A stretch of DNA of 64,000 bases from Xenopus tropicalis (lineage: Eukaryota > Chordata > Amphibia > Anura > Pipidae): positions 202,108,713 to 202,172,712 of the forward strand of contig NC_030677.2 in assembly GCF_000004195.4 (NCBI RefSeq). Reading direction: 5' to 3'. The translations under genes and the position numbers were made by a program. The notes beneath the pieces are model-generated. The model did no database searches. It was given only the letters and a program-made list of their open reading frames with translations, and was not told the DNA's origin. How positions within the stretch are numbered: position 1 is the first letter of the stretch; every line of letters starts with the position of its first letter. Positions 12,259 to 23,725 of this stretch are shown one piece after another.

Positions 12259-12585
12259 GGTTGGACTGGGGTGGTGGGAAACAGGGAAAAGACCCAGTCA
12301 TGATCCCCACCTACAAGTATGGCCGCCAATGTCGGACTGGGTCCCCAGGGGCCCACCGGAAAACCTTAGACCCTAGGCCCACTCTCTGAACTATTTTTCC
12401 TCCTTTCCCCACCCAACCTCTTTATTTACATGCTAGCATCTATTGTTCCATCTATTTCTCTTCTTTGTTCCCATTCACAAATAGGGAATGGCCATGAAGC
12501 AGGCCAAATGGTCAGGAGCAGGAGGGCCCACTGACACCTGGGCCCACCAGGGGTTTTCCTGGTATCCTTGTGGGCCAGTCCAACA
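12259..12585. mobile_element. MITE with ttggactgg / ccagtccaa inverted ends
   Basis: Begins ggttggactggggtgg and ends tgggccagtccaacac. A second internal match (gtcggactgggtcccc, about 12330) suggests an internal partial duplication or a nested copy. It belongs with the repeat at 10523-10861. No coding capacity. Confidence 0.6.
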
Positions 12586-12661
12586 CTGATGGCCGCTGCC
12601 CTGTTGCTGTTGCTCCCTCACAACCCTCCTTCCCCAGATCACAGGCGAAGATAGTATAACA

Positions 12662-12954
12662 CAGTGATCCCCATCCAGTGGCTCGGGGGCAACTTGTGGC
12701 TCACCAACCCCTTGGGTGTTGTTCCCAGTGGCCCCAAACCAGGGAGTTATTTTTTAATTTCTGGATTGAAGGCATAAAACCATGTGTACTGCCAAACAGA
12801 GCCTCTTGTAGGCTGCCAGTCCACATTGGCCTATCAAATAACTAATCACAGCCCTTTTTGGACACCCCCTGGGAACTTTTTTCATACTTGTGTTGCTCCA
12901 AACTTTTTTTATATTTAAAAGTTGCTCACAAGCAAAAATGATTGGGGACCCCTG
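12662..12954. mobile_element. hAT-like MITE with imperfect 8-bp target duplication
   Basis: The ends cagtgatccccatccag and attggggacccctg are terminal inverted repeats of the CAG(T/G)G type found in hAT elements. The flanks gtataaca (12654-12661) and gtataagg (12955-12962) agree at 6 of 8 positions, as expected for a decayed 8-bp duplication. Other copies lie at about 14490-14666, 21263-21567, 28884-29094 and 41948-42252. No transposase sequence. Confidence 0.8.
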
Positions 12955-13121
12955 GTATAAGGTATTAGTTGGATGACAGTCTGCAGCCATACATGGGCCA
13001 ATAAGCTTCTGACTTGGTTGAAAGGGACCTACTCACCAGCCAGTATTCGCCTATGAATAGCAAGCATCACATTCCCCTGGGCAAGTATCATTTCTCCTTC
13101 AGCCGGAAGTTGCATTTGTTG

Positions 13122-13904
13122 TACAGGTATAGGATCCCTTATCCAGAAACCCGTTATCCAAAAAGCTCCGAATTACGGAAAGCCCGTCTCCCATAGACTC
13201 CATTTTAATCAAATAATTTGGAATTTTAAAACTGATTTCCTTTTTCTCTGGAATAATAAAACAGTACCTGTACTTGATCCCAACCAAGATATAATTACCC
13301 CTTATTGGGGGCAGAACAGCCCTATTGGGTTTATTTAATGGTTAAATGATTCCCTTTTCTCTGTAATAATAAAACAGTACCTGTACTTGATCCCAACTAA
13401 GATATAATTACCCCTTATTGGGGGCAGAACAGCCCTATTGGGTTTATTTAATGGTTAAATGATTCCCTTTTCTCTGTAATAATAAAACAGTACCTGTACT
13501 TGATCCCAACTAAGATATAATTACCCCTTATTGGGGGAAGAACAATCCTATTGGGTTTATTTAATGGTTAAATGATTCCCTTTTCTCTGTAATAATAAAA
13601 CAGTACCTGTACTTGATCCCAACTAAGATATAATTACCCCTTATTGGGGGCAGAACAGCCCTATTGGGTTTATTTAATGGTTAAATGATTCCCTTTTCTC
13701 TGTAATAATAAAACAGTACCTGTACTTGATCCCAACTAAGATATAATTACCCCTTATTGGGGGCAAAACAATCCTATTGGGTTTAATTAATGTTTTATTG
13801 ATTTTTTAGCAGACTTAAGGTATGGAGATCCAAATTACGGAAAGACCCCTTATCCGGAATACCCTTGGTCCCAAGCATTCTGGATAATGGGTCCTATACC
13901 TGTA
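13122..13904 (+). mobile_element. Family A MITE with about five 113-bp units
   Basis: The complete element starts tacaggtataggatccctta and ends ggtcctatacctgta. Between the unique end segments are about five tandem copies of the 113-bp unit, starting near 13245. Every complete copy in this window carries TA at the outer edge (TA-CAGG ... CCTG-TA), which is either a TA target duplication or part of the terminal repeat. The frame at 13099-13287 is an accidental reading. Confidence 0.9.
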
Positions 13905-14489
13905 TTATAATGCACATGATTTGATATAATGATAGCTTTGCTTGCTGTAAACCTTTTTGAGATCCATGGGATATAAGTTCTGTATAGAAAACATTCCCTT
14001 TCTCTGAAGGCCAGTTAAGGTGAGAGTTGAGGATTATGTGCCTATTTCCTTTTCTGGGAAAGCAGGTTAAGCGTTGATTAAATAGAGATTTGAGGGTGAA
14101 CCCTTATTTACTGCCCTAGAAATTCTTGGAACTATGGCTGAATGGCTAACACACCAATTTTTTCCAATATCTGTAACTTTGTTATGAGCCAAGTGAGGCC
14201 TTAGACACGTATTAGACCTCAAAGGGTTCAAAAACCCAAGTTTGGCTTCTGAGATGCTGTGTAATATTCAAGAAAAATGCGACTCTTTATTTATTTTTTT
14301 TAAGAAAAGTATTTGAGTTGGGGAGATACCTTCTTAATGTTTATACAAAGCAGAAGGAATTCTGGGAAGGAAGTCCAATATTGCACCCAAAATGTCCATT
14401 TACATGGAATTCCCTAGGCAGATTTTGCAGAAGTTACGTTATTTGTGTAACTTTTGAGACATTTCCCAGCACAACTGTACCCCCTCTCC
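13905..14489. other. Unassigned intergenic sequence
   Basis: Unique-looking DNA. No gene, RNA or repeat could be supported. The short frame at 14318-14518 has no recognisable motif and enters the repeat that follows. Confidence 0.4.
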
Positions 14490-14666
14490 CCACTGTTGGA
14501 GGCCCTGCTGGCATGTAGGAGGCTCTGCTTGGAGTAAAACTGTGTCTCTGGGCTTCCAAAACTTGCCTCCAAACCAGAAATGTAAAAATGGCTCCTACTT
14601 TGAGAGCAACACCCAAGGGGTTGGTGAGTAACATGTTGCCCCCGAGCCACTGGTTGGGGATCACTG
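14490..14666 (-). mobile_element. Partial hAT-like MITE
   Basis: The right end gagccactggttggggatca, followed by ctg, matches the other hAT-like copies in reverse orientation, as does the internal block acacccaaggggttgg. The left end is degraded and no target duplication could be set. The start is approximate. Confidence 0.7.
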
Positions 14667-14905
14667 CCTTAGATGCTGAAGCTCAGCCATGGGAAGTTAA
14701 AGCACAGTCAGGGGATGCTGTTTCCCAATTACCAGTTTTGTTTTTCTTTTTGGGGTTCATCAGTGAATGCTCCTCTTCTTTGTCCCGATACACATTAACT
14801 TCTAGATACTGCTGAGCAAGGCCCATGTATGCCTGTTGAAGAAAGTTTAATAAACTCCATAGGGAGATTTCTAGGAGTTGGGATGATGATTTGGATGATT
14901 TGGAA

Positions 14906-15243
14906 CCTAAAGGTCCCCATACACCTTCAGATCCGCTCGCTTGGTGATGTCGCCAAGTGAGCAGATCTTCTCCCGATATCCCCACCTACGGGCCCTGGGG
15001 CCAAACGATCGAATTATAACGACGGGTATAGGCAAAGTCGGTTCAGGGGCCGCATCGACGAGCCAATGCGGTCCCCGATCCGACTAGATTTTTTAACCTG
15101 CCCGATCGAGATCTGGATGATTTTAGACCAGATATCAGTCGGCAGGCCCGTCGGTAGTGCCCATACACGGGCCGATTAGCTGCCAAATTGGTCTAAGGGA
15201 CCAATATCGGCAGCTAGAATAGGCTCGTTAATGGCCACCTTAA
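14906..15243. mobile_element. TTAA-type MITE with ccatacac motif ends
   Basis: Starts near aaaggtccccatacacc and ends attaatggccaccttaa, which fits inverted ends of the form TTAA-AGGTGGCCATACAC known from frog TTAA MITEs. It contains several internal matches such as cccatacacgggccgatt. The interior is CpG-rich (cgacgggt, cgatccga), unlike the surrounding DNA. A related segment lies at about 49540-49800. Confidence 0.55.
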
Positions 15244-15988
15244 CACTTCCTGCAGGATAAGGTTTAATCTGTTTAATATAAGGCAAGATGGCCACATCAT
15301 CCCTTTTAAACTGAAACACTGAGAAACCACAGTATCCAAATCACCCGTTACACCAAGGATACATCTAAAATAGATTGTGAATGGCCTTGCAACATGAGTA
15401 CTCGGTGTTTAGTAAACAGAGCCCTCAGCCTTCAGGCATTGTTATAGACAAACCATGGTCCCTTCCCAGTCTCCCCGCCTTAAGCAGCTGAATCTATTAG
15501 CTGGAGCCAATCAATGAAAGAAGATGTGCGCCGACCATTAACTCATCTACAGCATAAAATATAAAACAGAGACCAGGGAAGACTTGTACGGCTCCCTTTA
15601 AAGATAATTAGCACCGGCGAGAAAACTTTTAAAGACTAAAATCAATAGGGACAAACAGTTTTAAAGCCCCACTGAAAGAGACAAGCCTGTTTTCTAATCA
15701 TAGCGAGACATACTGAGAGCGATAGATTTCCCCGAATGGAACCAATGCCCTAATGCGGTTTAGACTACGTGTTAGGGCTGATTACGTTTGTACGTGCAGT
15801 TACGGGATAATTCGACATGGTATTAATGAACTGGCAGCCACAGGGGATTGGAGTATTTGGGTTTGAGTTTTTCTTATTGTTTTGTTGGCTGTAACTTCAG
15901 CGGAATTTTTCGCAGTGACACCGAGGGCATTAATGGTCAAGAATTCACATTAAAAAAAAATGGGCAAAACTCAAACCAATGGACACAT
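15244..15988. other. Unassigned intergenic sequence
   Basis: Unique-looking DNA without an open frame longer than 60 codons. It could hold conserved non-coding sequence, but nothing here can be tested by eye. Confidence 0.4.
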
Positions 15989-16169
15989 TGGGGGTCATTT
16001 ATCAACACTGGGCAAATTTGCCCATGAGCAGTAACCTATGGCAACCAATCAACCAATGTTGCATTCATTGCTCTACATGCAGCTGGCTGAAAAAAGGCAA
16101 TCACTGATTGGGTGCTATGGGTTACTGCCCATGGGCAAATTTGCCCAGTGTTAATAAATGAACCCCATT
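15989..16169. mobile_element. Foldback MITE (gggtcatttatcaac ends)
   Basis: The left arm ggggtcatttatcaacactg and the right arm cagtgttaataaatgaaccc are inverted copies, extended inwards by gggcaaatttgccca on both sides. The interior carries agtaacctatggcaaccaat and its inverse. A related copy lies at 46175-46340. Confidence 0.8.
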
Positions 16170-16204
16170 GACTGCAGGGGAGCTCTCCAGCGCAACCCTG
16201 ACTT

Positions 16205-16775
16205 CCTGAACTCCCTTTTATTATTATTATTTATTTATAAAGCGCCAACATATCCCGCAGCACTGTACAATAAGTGGGTTTCATACATTGGACATACAGA
16301 GTAACATATAAAGCAATCAGTAACCGATACAAGAGGTGAAGAGCTTACAATCCCTTTGTCACCTTAAGTACCTACAGTATCACAGGCTGCAAACCTACCC
16401 CTGGGGCAGAATTAGCCTGAGACAAGGGGCACATTATACATTACATTTTTGAAGCATAAAACCACAGAAGTCAGAAAAATACCAAATGATATATATACAC
16501 ATTACAATGTATGTATGTATAACTTTATTTATAAAGCGCCACAAGGGTACCCAACGCTGTACAGTCTTACAGAATACAAAATTACACACAGGGAGTACAA
16601 GTGATATAATAAATAAATAAATACAATAAATATATACTGTATATATATATATATATAAGTGCCATGTGGTATGAGACACAGTAGGAAGGAGGTCCCTGCC
16701 CCGTAGAGCTTACAATCTAAGTGGTTGGGTAACATACAGGCACAAACTGGAAGGTAAGAGTGCATCAGGTATGGG
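16205..16775. repeat. Two retroelement-tail fragments and an AT microsatellite
   Basis: Two pieces carry the motif atttataaagcgcca (about 16230 and 16530) followed by tgtaca and, further on, gagcttacaat. This is the widespread tail sequence also seen in the opposite orientation at 42826-42977 (gcgctgcgggatatgttgg, gctttataaataaatg). Between them are AAT/ATAA repeats and a TA run at about 16640-16657. I recognise the sequence as a common SINE/LINE 3' end in frogs and fish but cannot name the family. Confidence 0.6.
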
Positions 16776-16819
16776 CATTTGCCCTAATGTAAATTATACC
16801 TGTTTGGCTGTGAAAGTTC

Positions 16820-17516
16820 CACCTGTGGAAGACACACAGAGCTACTAGTAGCAGCTACTTGTCACGGCTAAAAAAATAGACAATGCTGATCATTTACTGA
16901 TAATTGTCTCTACGTGTGTTTAGCAGAGGCAATTCTCAGTACTGTCTATGGCAGGGGATTTTCTGGAGTTTAGTAGTCATGACAAGTAGCTGCTACTAAG
17001 TAGCTCTGTGTGTCTTTACCCTACTAGTAGCAGCTACTAGTCGTGGCTACTAAAATAGACAATGCTGATCATTTACAGGCAATTCTCAGTATTGTCTATG
17101 GAAGGGGATTTTCTGGAGTTTAGTAGTCATGACAAGTAGCTGCTACTAAGTAGCTCTGTGTGTCTTTACCTTTAGGGCTGTGGCACACGGGGGGGGGGAA
17201 TGTAAATCGCAATAACATTCTTGCCGGTGGGATGTCATATCGGGGAGATTAGTCACCCACGACAAGGGAGATTTGTCGCGGGCGACTAATCTCCCCGTGT
17301 GCCACAGCCCTAAGGGTAAAGACACACGAAGCTACTAGTAGCAGCTACTTGATGTGGCTAATAAAATAGACAATGCTGATCATTTACTGATATCTGTTTC
17401 TCTGTGTGTTTTAGCAGAGGCAGTTCTCAGTATTGTCTATGGCAGGGGATTTCCTGGAGTTTAGTAGCCATGAAAAAGTAGCTGCTACTAGAAGCTCCGT
17501 GTGTCTTTACCCTAAA
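16820..17516. mobile_element. Cluster of family B foldback elements (ctactagtagcagctac)
   Basis: Three partial to full copies of a palindromic repeat lie at about 16826-17023, 17024-17171 and 17314-17516. The arms are gacacacagagctactagta and its inverse around an AT-rich middle containing acaatgctgatcatttac. The third copy follows directly on the foldback at 17172-17313. Single copies occur at 30445-30648, 41866-42384 and 54111-54290. The ends fit the form taagggtgaagacacac. Confidence 0.8.
17172..17313. mobile_element. Short foldback MITE (ttagggctgtggcacac ends)
   Basis: The outer arms ttagggctgtggcacac and gtgtgccacagccctaa are perfect inverted repeats of 17 bp. Inside, gggagattagtc and gactaatctccc pair as well. 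It lies between two family B copies, so it is either a nested insertion or both share the preferred taaggg target. Confidence 0.85.
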
Positions 17517-17744
17517 GGGCCTGGTCTTCTTTAAACAAAGTTTTGTTATGATGTAGACATTGATATTCTGAGATAATTTGCAATTGACTTTCATTTTTTA
17601 TTTTCATTTTTTTTTAGCTTTTCAGTTATTTAGCTTTTTGTTCAGCAGCTCTTCAGTTTGGAATTTCGACAGCTCTCTGGTTGCTAGGGTCTTGTTTACC
17701 TTAGCAACCAGGCAGTGGTTTCAATAAAAGACAGGTATATGAAT

Positions 17745-17825
17745 TAACTAAATAATGTACATCATCAACAGGCCCTAGAGGTTTGCAAAGCCCTGTAGGC
17801 TGCGTTTATCCCGATGAAATAAGGG
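17745..17825 (+). repeat. Inverted duplicate, copy 1
   Basis: About 60 bases starting ctaaataatgtacatcatca and ending gtaggctgcgttt are repeated without mismatch, reversed, at about 18625-18684; similarity continues with two mismatches through gatgaaataag. It lies within the MITE at 17520-18190. The identity of the duplicated segment is unknown. Confidence 0.85.
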
Positions 17826-17981
17826 GGATTTTCAACCCCCTCCGATCCTAATCCGAATCCTGCTGGGTGGGTTTGAAGGTTCGGCCGAATCCAAAAAAGT
17901 GGGTTTGGTGCATCCCTAGAATGAATAGAAGAGGGACTGAATATAAAATATGTAATTATAGGTAACAACAATAATTGTTAG

Positions 17982-18083
17982 CTCCTCTTCTGCATCTTTC
18001 CAGCTTTCAAATAGGGGTCAAGCTGACAATATTAATTGTAAATTTGACCCCTATTTGAAAGCTGGAAAGATGTAGAAGAGGAG
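17982..18083. repeat. Hairpin with about 40-bp stem
   Basis: The left arm ctcctcttctgcatctttcc continues into agctttcaaataggggtcaa. The right arm is its inverse with one mismatch (g/a), and the loop is about 20 nt (gctgacaatattaattgtaa). It forms part of the surrounding MITE. Confidence 0.9.
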
Positions 18084-18190
18084 GGCAACCAATTCAAAAA
18101 ATATACAAATAAATAATGAAGACCAAATGCAAAGTGACTAGGGATAGAACATTCTATAACATAGGTAAGGTAAACCACCCCTTTAATATA

Positions 18191-19033
18191 GTTTTAATAT
18201 GAAGCTCTTTGCACATATTGATATTTGAGTGTTCAGAAACCACTGAACCAGTTGCCATTGGTCTTTATTCATCTTTAGTCATTGGTCTATATTTGCAGTG
18301 TCCTTCTGGAATAAAAGGTGTAACTATGTAGCTATGGCCCAGAGCGTGAAGTCCTTCCTATGTTCTTTTAGCCAAGCCCCAAAGAGATTCCTGTTGTGCT
18401 GTGTCGGTCCCAGTCCAATATATTGTTCCAGGAACATCCCAGTACATGTCCGTAAAGCTGATTGCACCATGTTAGGATGCTGATGTGCCTAAGTAACTAA
18501 GCACAAATGCACTGTAGGATAATGCTGGGCTCATTGTGTTGATGTGTGCTGTTCCTGCTTATGTCAAAATCTGTCTGCTTGGCAGATCCTTCCCCATCCA
18601 GGAAGCCGGTGGGGGCTTATTTCATCAGGAAAAACGCAGCCTACAGGGCTTTGCAAACCTCTAGGGCCTGTTGATGATGTACATTATTTAGCTGGAGTGG
18701 TTGGTAATGGTGGGACGATGTTGCTGCTGGATGTGGGGTTTTGATTGATATCCTTTTTGTTACTGCCACTTCCCAGATCACCAACTGCGGAACTGTGGAA
18801 CCCACAAGTCCATTTATTATAGTGACACTGTCCTGGACTCTTGCTTAGTGTGTGGCTTTTCTTATCCTTAACCCTGCTATGGCTATCAGTCTACAGGGCT
18901 TCTTCTCCGCCTCTAGTAAGGTCCAAAAATGCTCCCCATTGTACTATTTGTATGGTTGTGTAGTAAAAATGTACACCCTGCAGTGTATGCTGTTTATTCA
19001 CAAATATAAAGAAATGTTGGTGGAGGAGTCTTC
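18191..19033. other. Unassigned sequence including inverted duplicate copy 2 (18610-18690)
   Basis: Copy 2 of the duplication described at 17745-17825 reads tgcaaacctctagggcctgt followed by tgatgatgtacattattta. Two short plus-strand frames (18298-18483, 18544-18744) are not recognisable as genes; the second includes the duplicated segment. The rest is unique-looking. Confidence 0.5.
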
Positions 19034-20570
19034 CCGCTATAGTTCCAGGGGTACCCAGGGCAGGAATATAAGCACTCACCCTTAACTCGCCCTAAATTAC
19101 ATTTAGGTTGGACCCCCTTAGCCCATAACAAGGTTACAGATATATAGAAACATTGGGGTAACAGTCACCCTGCTATAGTTCCAGTACTCAGGCACAAATA
19201 AGCATCTCACCCAAAATCCCCCCTAAACTGGGCCTTCAGGCTTGGGCCCCCCTTAGCCCATAACAAGGTTACAGATAGTAATAGAAACATTGGGGTAACA
19301 GTCCACCCTTGCATAAGAGATTCCAGGGGTACCCAGGGCACAAATAAGCACTACATCCCAAATCACCCCCCTAACTGGCCTTCAGCTGGGGCCCCCTTAG
19401 CCCATTAACAAGGTTACGAATATATAGAAACATTTGGGGTAACAGTCACCCTGACTAGTTGATTCCAGGGGTACCCAGGCGGGCACAAATAAGCACTTCA
19501 CCCCAAATCCCCCCCTAAACTGGCCTTCAGGGCTGGGCCCCCTTAGCCCATAACCAAGTTAACAGATTACTATAGAAAACATTGGAGGGTAACAAGTCAG
19601 CCCTGACTATATGTTCACATGGGCTTAGCCCAGGGCGACAAAAATAAGCACTCACCCAAAGTCCCCACCCTAACTGGCCCTTCAGGGCCTGGGCCTCCCT
19701 TAGCCCATAAACAAGGTTACAGACTATATCAGAAACATTGGAGTAACAAGTCCACCCTGCTATAGTCCAGGGTACCAGTGGCACAAATAAGCACTCACCC
19801 CCAAATCTCACCCTAAACTGGCCTTCAGGCTGGGCCCCCTTAGCGGCCCATAAACAAGGTTACAAGATATAATTAGAAACATTGGGTAACAGTTCACCCT
19901 GCTATAGTTCCAGGGGTACCCAGGGCACAATAAGCACTCACCCCAAATCCCCCCCTAACTGGCCTTCAGGCTGGGCCCCCTTAGCCCATAACAAGGTTAC
20001 AGATATATAGAACATTGGGGTAACAGTCACCCTGCTATAGTTCCAGGGGTACCCAGGGCACAAATAAGCACTCACCCCAAATCCCCCCCTAACTGGCCTT
20101 CAGGCTGGGCCCCCTTAGCCCATAACAAGGTTACAGATATATAGAAACATTGGGGTAACAGTCACCCTGCTATAGTTCCAGGGGTACCCAGGGCACAAAA
20201 TAAGCACTCACCCCAAATCCCCCCCTAACTGGCCTTCAGGCTGGGCCCCCTTAGCCCATAACAAGGTTAACAGATATATAGAAACATCTGGGGTAACAGT
20301 CACCTGCTATAGTTCCAGGGGTACCCAGGGCACAAATAAGCACTCACCCCAAATCCCCCCTAACTGGCCTTCAGGCTGGGCCCCTTAGCCCAATAACAAG
20401 GTTACAGATATATAGAAACATTGGGGGTAGACAGTCACCCCGCTATAGTTCCAGGGGTACCCAGGGCACAAATAAGCACTCACCCCAAATCCCCCCTAAC
20501 TGGCCTTCAGGCTGGGCCCCCTTAGCCCATAACAAGGTTACAGATATATAGAAACATTGGGGTAAAAGAT
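19034..20570. repeat. 135-bp tandem array, about 11 copies, indel-noisy in its first half
   Basis: The marker cccataacaaggttacag recurs at about 135-bp spacing (for example 19988, 20122 and 20258). Copies after about 19930 agree closely. Copies at about 19080-19930 differ from each other by very many one- and two-base insertions and deletions, with few substitutions. The unit shares aactggccttcaggctg with the dispersed piece at 9320-9340. The 94-aa frame at 19527-19811 is accidental. Confidence 0.9.
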
Positions 20571-21262
20571 TATATAGGAAGAATGTGAAGGAGTCAGTTC
20601 AATAGAGTGTAGGCTTCTCTCTTGATGTGTTGGTTTCCCCTATAATCAGGGGGGCTGTAACCCAGCACAGCATAGAATCATAAGATGAAATAAGATAGTG
20701 CAGATGTGAAAATAGGAGAAAAAAAAAGAAAAGCCTTGTGCATCCTCAGCACAGACGCGATACTCAAACCCCTAGGAGGTTATTCATTTACCAAAGGGGG
20801 ATGTGTAGATTGAAAATAACCCACAGTGCCCCTGCCTTGGGTTACACCAACAGAAAGCGGCACAGGGGGGGGGCGAGAGGTGCCACGGGATGACAGACAG
20901 AATGAAACATTAGAGATTCAGGGTGACATATAGTACAGGATTGTGGAGTGGAGGTCAATAAAAGAACAAGGGTGTCAGAAGTCGTGGGTAGGGGGGGCAA
21001 TTAAATAAGCAAAGTGATCAATAAATACTGTATAGTAGTTGAAACAATGGCCTTTATCATAGATACTGGTTAAGGCAGTGAGTGCTTGCTAACTATATAT
21101 TTGTTGGTTAAGACATTTAGGGTTCAAGTCCCCAGTTTTGTAACTCTAAACATTCCCCTAGTAGCATATATTTGAAAATATGGTCAAGCTATGGTCACAG
21201 GAATATCCAAGCCTGATTGGCATTTCAGGTCCACCAACCTCTGATCTAACAATAATATAGAG
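20571..21262. other. Unassigned intergenic sequence
   Basis: No gene or repeat family could be supported. Short purine runs occur at about 20718-20732 and G runs at about 20865-20875 and 20990-20996. Confidence 0.4.
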
Positions 21263-21567
21263 CAGTTATTCCCAACCAGTGGCTCAGGGGCAACATGTTG
21301 CTCCCCAACCCCTTGGATGTTGCTCTCAGTGCCCCCAAACCAGGGAGTTATTTTTGAATTCCTGACTTGGGGGCAAGCTTTGGTGGAATAAAAACAAGAT
21401 TTCCTACCAAATAAAGCCCCTGTAAGCTGATAGGGTGCATAGAGGCACCTAATAGCCAATCACAGCCCTTATTTGGCTCATCCAGGAACTTTTATGGTGC
21501 TTGTGTTGCTCTCCAAGTTTTTTACATTTGACTGTGGCTCACGAGTAAGAAAGGTTGGGGACCCCTG
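21263..21567 (+). mobile_element. hAT-like MITE with imperfect 8-bp target duplication
   Basis: Starts cagttattcccaaccagtgg and ends aaggttggggacccctg. The flanks atatagag (21255-21262) and gtacagag (21568-21575) agree at 6 of 8 positions. It is the longest relatively intact copy of this family in the window. The 91-aa minus-strand frame covering it is non-coding. Confidence 0.85.
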
Positions 21568-23056
21568 GTACAGAGTGATGCAGTAGGTGAGAATTAAGCA
21601 AGAAACAGGCTGAGAAGTTATTTAGAATAGTACTTCTCTAACTATGAGACATCTGGGGAGTACAGGTCAACTCCATGCTCCTCACACTTGTAGGCAATGT
21701 GGTTATGGCTGATACAACCCCGGCGTGGTGGGTACAGGATTCAGATTCAACCAAATCCTTTTGTAGTAGAATGGGATGGCACACCTAGTACATAAAGATA
21801 TATAGGGGGGCGCTCTCTGTGTAGGGGGCTACCTGGAAGCCACCAAATTCTTTTGTTTCAGCCAAAGCTGAAAGTGCTCAAAAATGGGCAGGTAATTGGC
21901 CACTGTCAGGGGTCTTTCTGACAACCCTTATGATATCCGGCCAAAAACAGGTCATATGTCTATCAAGCAGGTTATAATTTTCCATCAGTTGAGCATTGCA
22001 TAAGCTTGTTGGTGTGGCCCTCTCCTGATGGGTTCTACATGGACCTCCTATATAACCCAAGGGAAAAATGACTTGACCTCTGCCTGGTTGCCTATATAGG
22101 GTAAGGATCTGCTTGTCTCCAGACCTGGGTATGCCCAGCTTCATTAATATCATGTGACTTTAAAGTCTGTGATCACTGCACTATCTTTGTGCTCAAGGTG
22201 CCCAACGAGGGAACGGGGATGAAATATACATTACCAAGATGAAAGGGATTTACTCTTCAGGTAAGTGTATATATTGCCCTAGGATCCATATCTATCAATA
22301 TACATTACAAATTGTAAATATGTGTACTTTTATAAAGAAAACCAGTTCATCAGGAGTGAATTAAAGCAGTTTATTTGACATTAATTGCAGAATTTACAGC
22401 ACTGATAGGAATGAAATAAAAAGAAATCCAGATCAAGCAACATTGCAGACAATACATTGATGTTTAACAAAGATGCCATCAAATACAAAAATAAAAAACA
22501 TAAGGAAAAGAATAACAAATAAAACATATTTGTTTGGACACATGAATTTATGGAGAGGACTAAGAATTTTGGGTTAAAGTGCCCTGATGTAGCATCGCCT
22601 ACCAAGGAATCCATCTTCACACCATTCATCAGACAAAGGATAGAGGCGCATAACTGCCCTGGGTGAGTGGGGTTTTACTAAACAGAAAGGAGCGTAGGGG
22701 TAGTAAATTGCATGTAGTGTCTCACAATTATAACCAGGGTTTGCCTTTGCCTCCCTGTAAGCCCTGCACATTATAAGCACTGAGCTCGGAGCACTGGCAG
22801 GACTGGATCAGGGCTGAAATAATCCGTAGGCAACAATAAGACACAGTGCATAGGTGTTACAGAATAGAAATGCACCATTTAAGGGCAAATAGAGCAGATT
22901 TATGGGTATCTGTTCAACCGACTGGACTCTGAAGCATAACCTGTAAGTGTGAGGGGGGTATGTTGAATGCACAGAAGATTTTTGCCATTTTGGCATTTAT
23001 ACATATGAATGGGAGCCGCTATATTGTTCTCTTACCATATATATTCAGTATTAATG
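21568..23056. other. Mostly unassigned; possible minus-strand transcript end near 22370
   Basis: On the minus strand AATAAA is at 22370-22375, followed downstream by a GT/T-rich stretch (ctggttttctttat). Upstream of it a minus-strand frame at 22574-22780 ends in the residues GFLGRRCYIRAL. This would suit either a terminal exon of an unknown gene or a distal end of the onecut2 3' UTR, but neither can be shown. At about 21890-22060 a segment resembles the interior of the TTAA MITEs (ggtctttctgacaaccctta). Confidence 0.3.
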
Positions 23057-23725
23057 AATAGTTGGAATCTCAGCCATAAAGCAGGGTAGGACTGCTGCTT
23101 ACAATGGGGATCAGATAGGGTCTGTGCCACTGTGACAGAATGCTCTGTTATACAGATAGCTAGAATCTCAGCCATAAAGCAGGGCAGGACTGCTGCTTAC
23201 AATGGGGGGATCAGATAGGATCTGTGCCACTGTGACAGAATGCTCTGTTATACAGATAGCTAGAATCTCAGCCATAAAGCAGGGCAGGACTGCTGCTTAC
23301 AATGGGGGGGGGGGATCAGATAGGATCTGTGCCACTGTGACAGAATGCTCTGTTATACAGATAGCTAGAATCTCAGCCATAAAGCAGGGCAGGACTGCTG
23401 CTTACAATGGGGGGATCAGATAGGATCTGTGCCACTGTGACAGAATGCTCTGTTATACAGATAGCTAGAATCTCAGCCATAAAGCAGGGCAGGACTGCTG
23501 CTTACAATGGGGGGATCAGATAGGATCTGTGCCACTGTGACAGAATGCTCTGTTATACAGATAGCTAGAATCTCAGCCATAAAGCAGGGCAGGACTGCTG
23601 CTTACAATGGGGGGATCAGATAGGATCTGTGCCACTGTGACAGAATGCTCTGTTATACAGATAGCTAGAATCTCAGCCATAAAGCAGGGCAGGACTGCTG
23701 CTTCCAATGGGGATCAGATAGGGGG
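23057..23725. repeat. 100-bp tandem array, about 6.5 copies
   Basis: The marker atagctagaatctcagccat recurs every 100 bp (23157, 23257, 23361, 23461 and on), with small changes in the length of a G run (ggggatc to ggggggggggatc). Copies are almost identical, which points to recent expansion or continuing homogenisation. The 73-aa frame here is a repeat read-through. Confidence 0.95.

Larger units (their letters stand above)
17520..18190. mobile_element. Large TTAA MITE, probably T2/Kolobok-like
   Basis: The block ends ggtaaaccacccctttaa at about 18186. Inside it has gttgctagggtcttgtttac next to cttagcaaccagg, and a strong hairpin at 17982-18083. These features match, as far as I remember, a very common Xenopus MITE of about 500 bp. 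A stretch at about 17745-17930 does not belong to it and is shared, in inverted orientation, with 18610-18690. The left boundary is uncertain. Confidence 0.6.
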
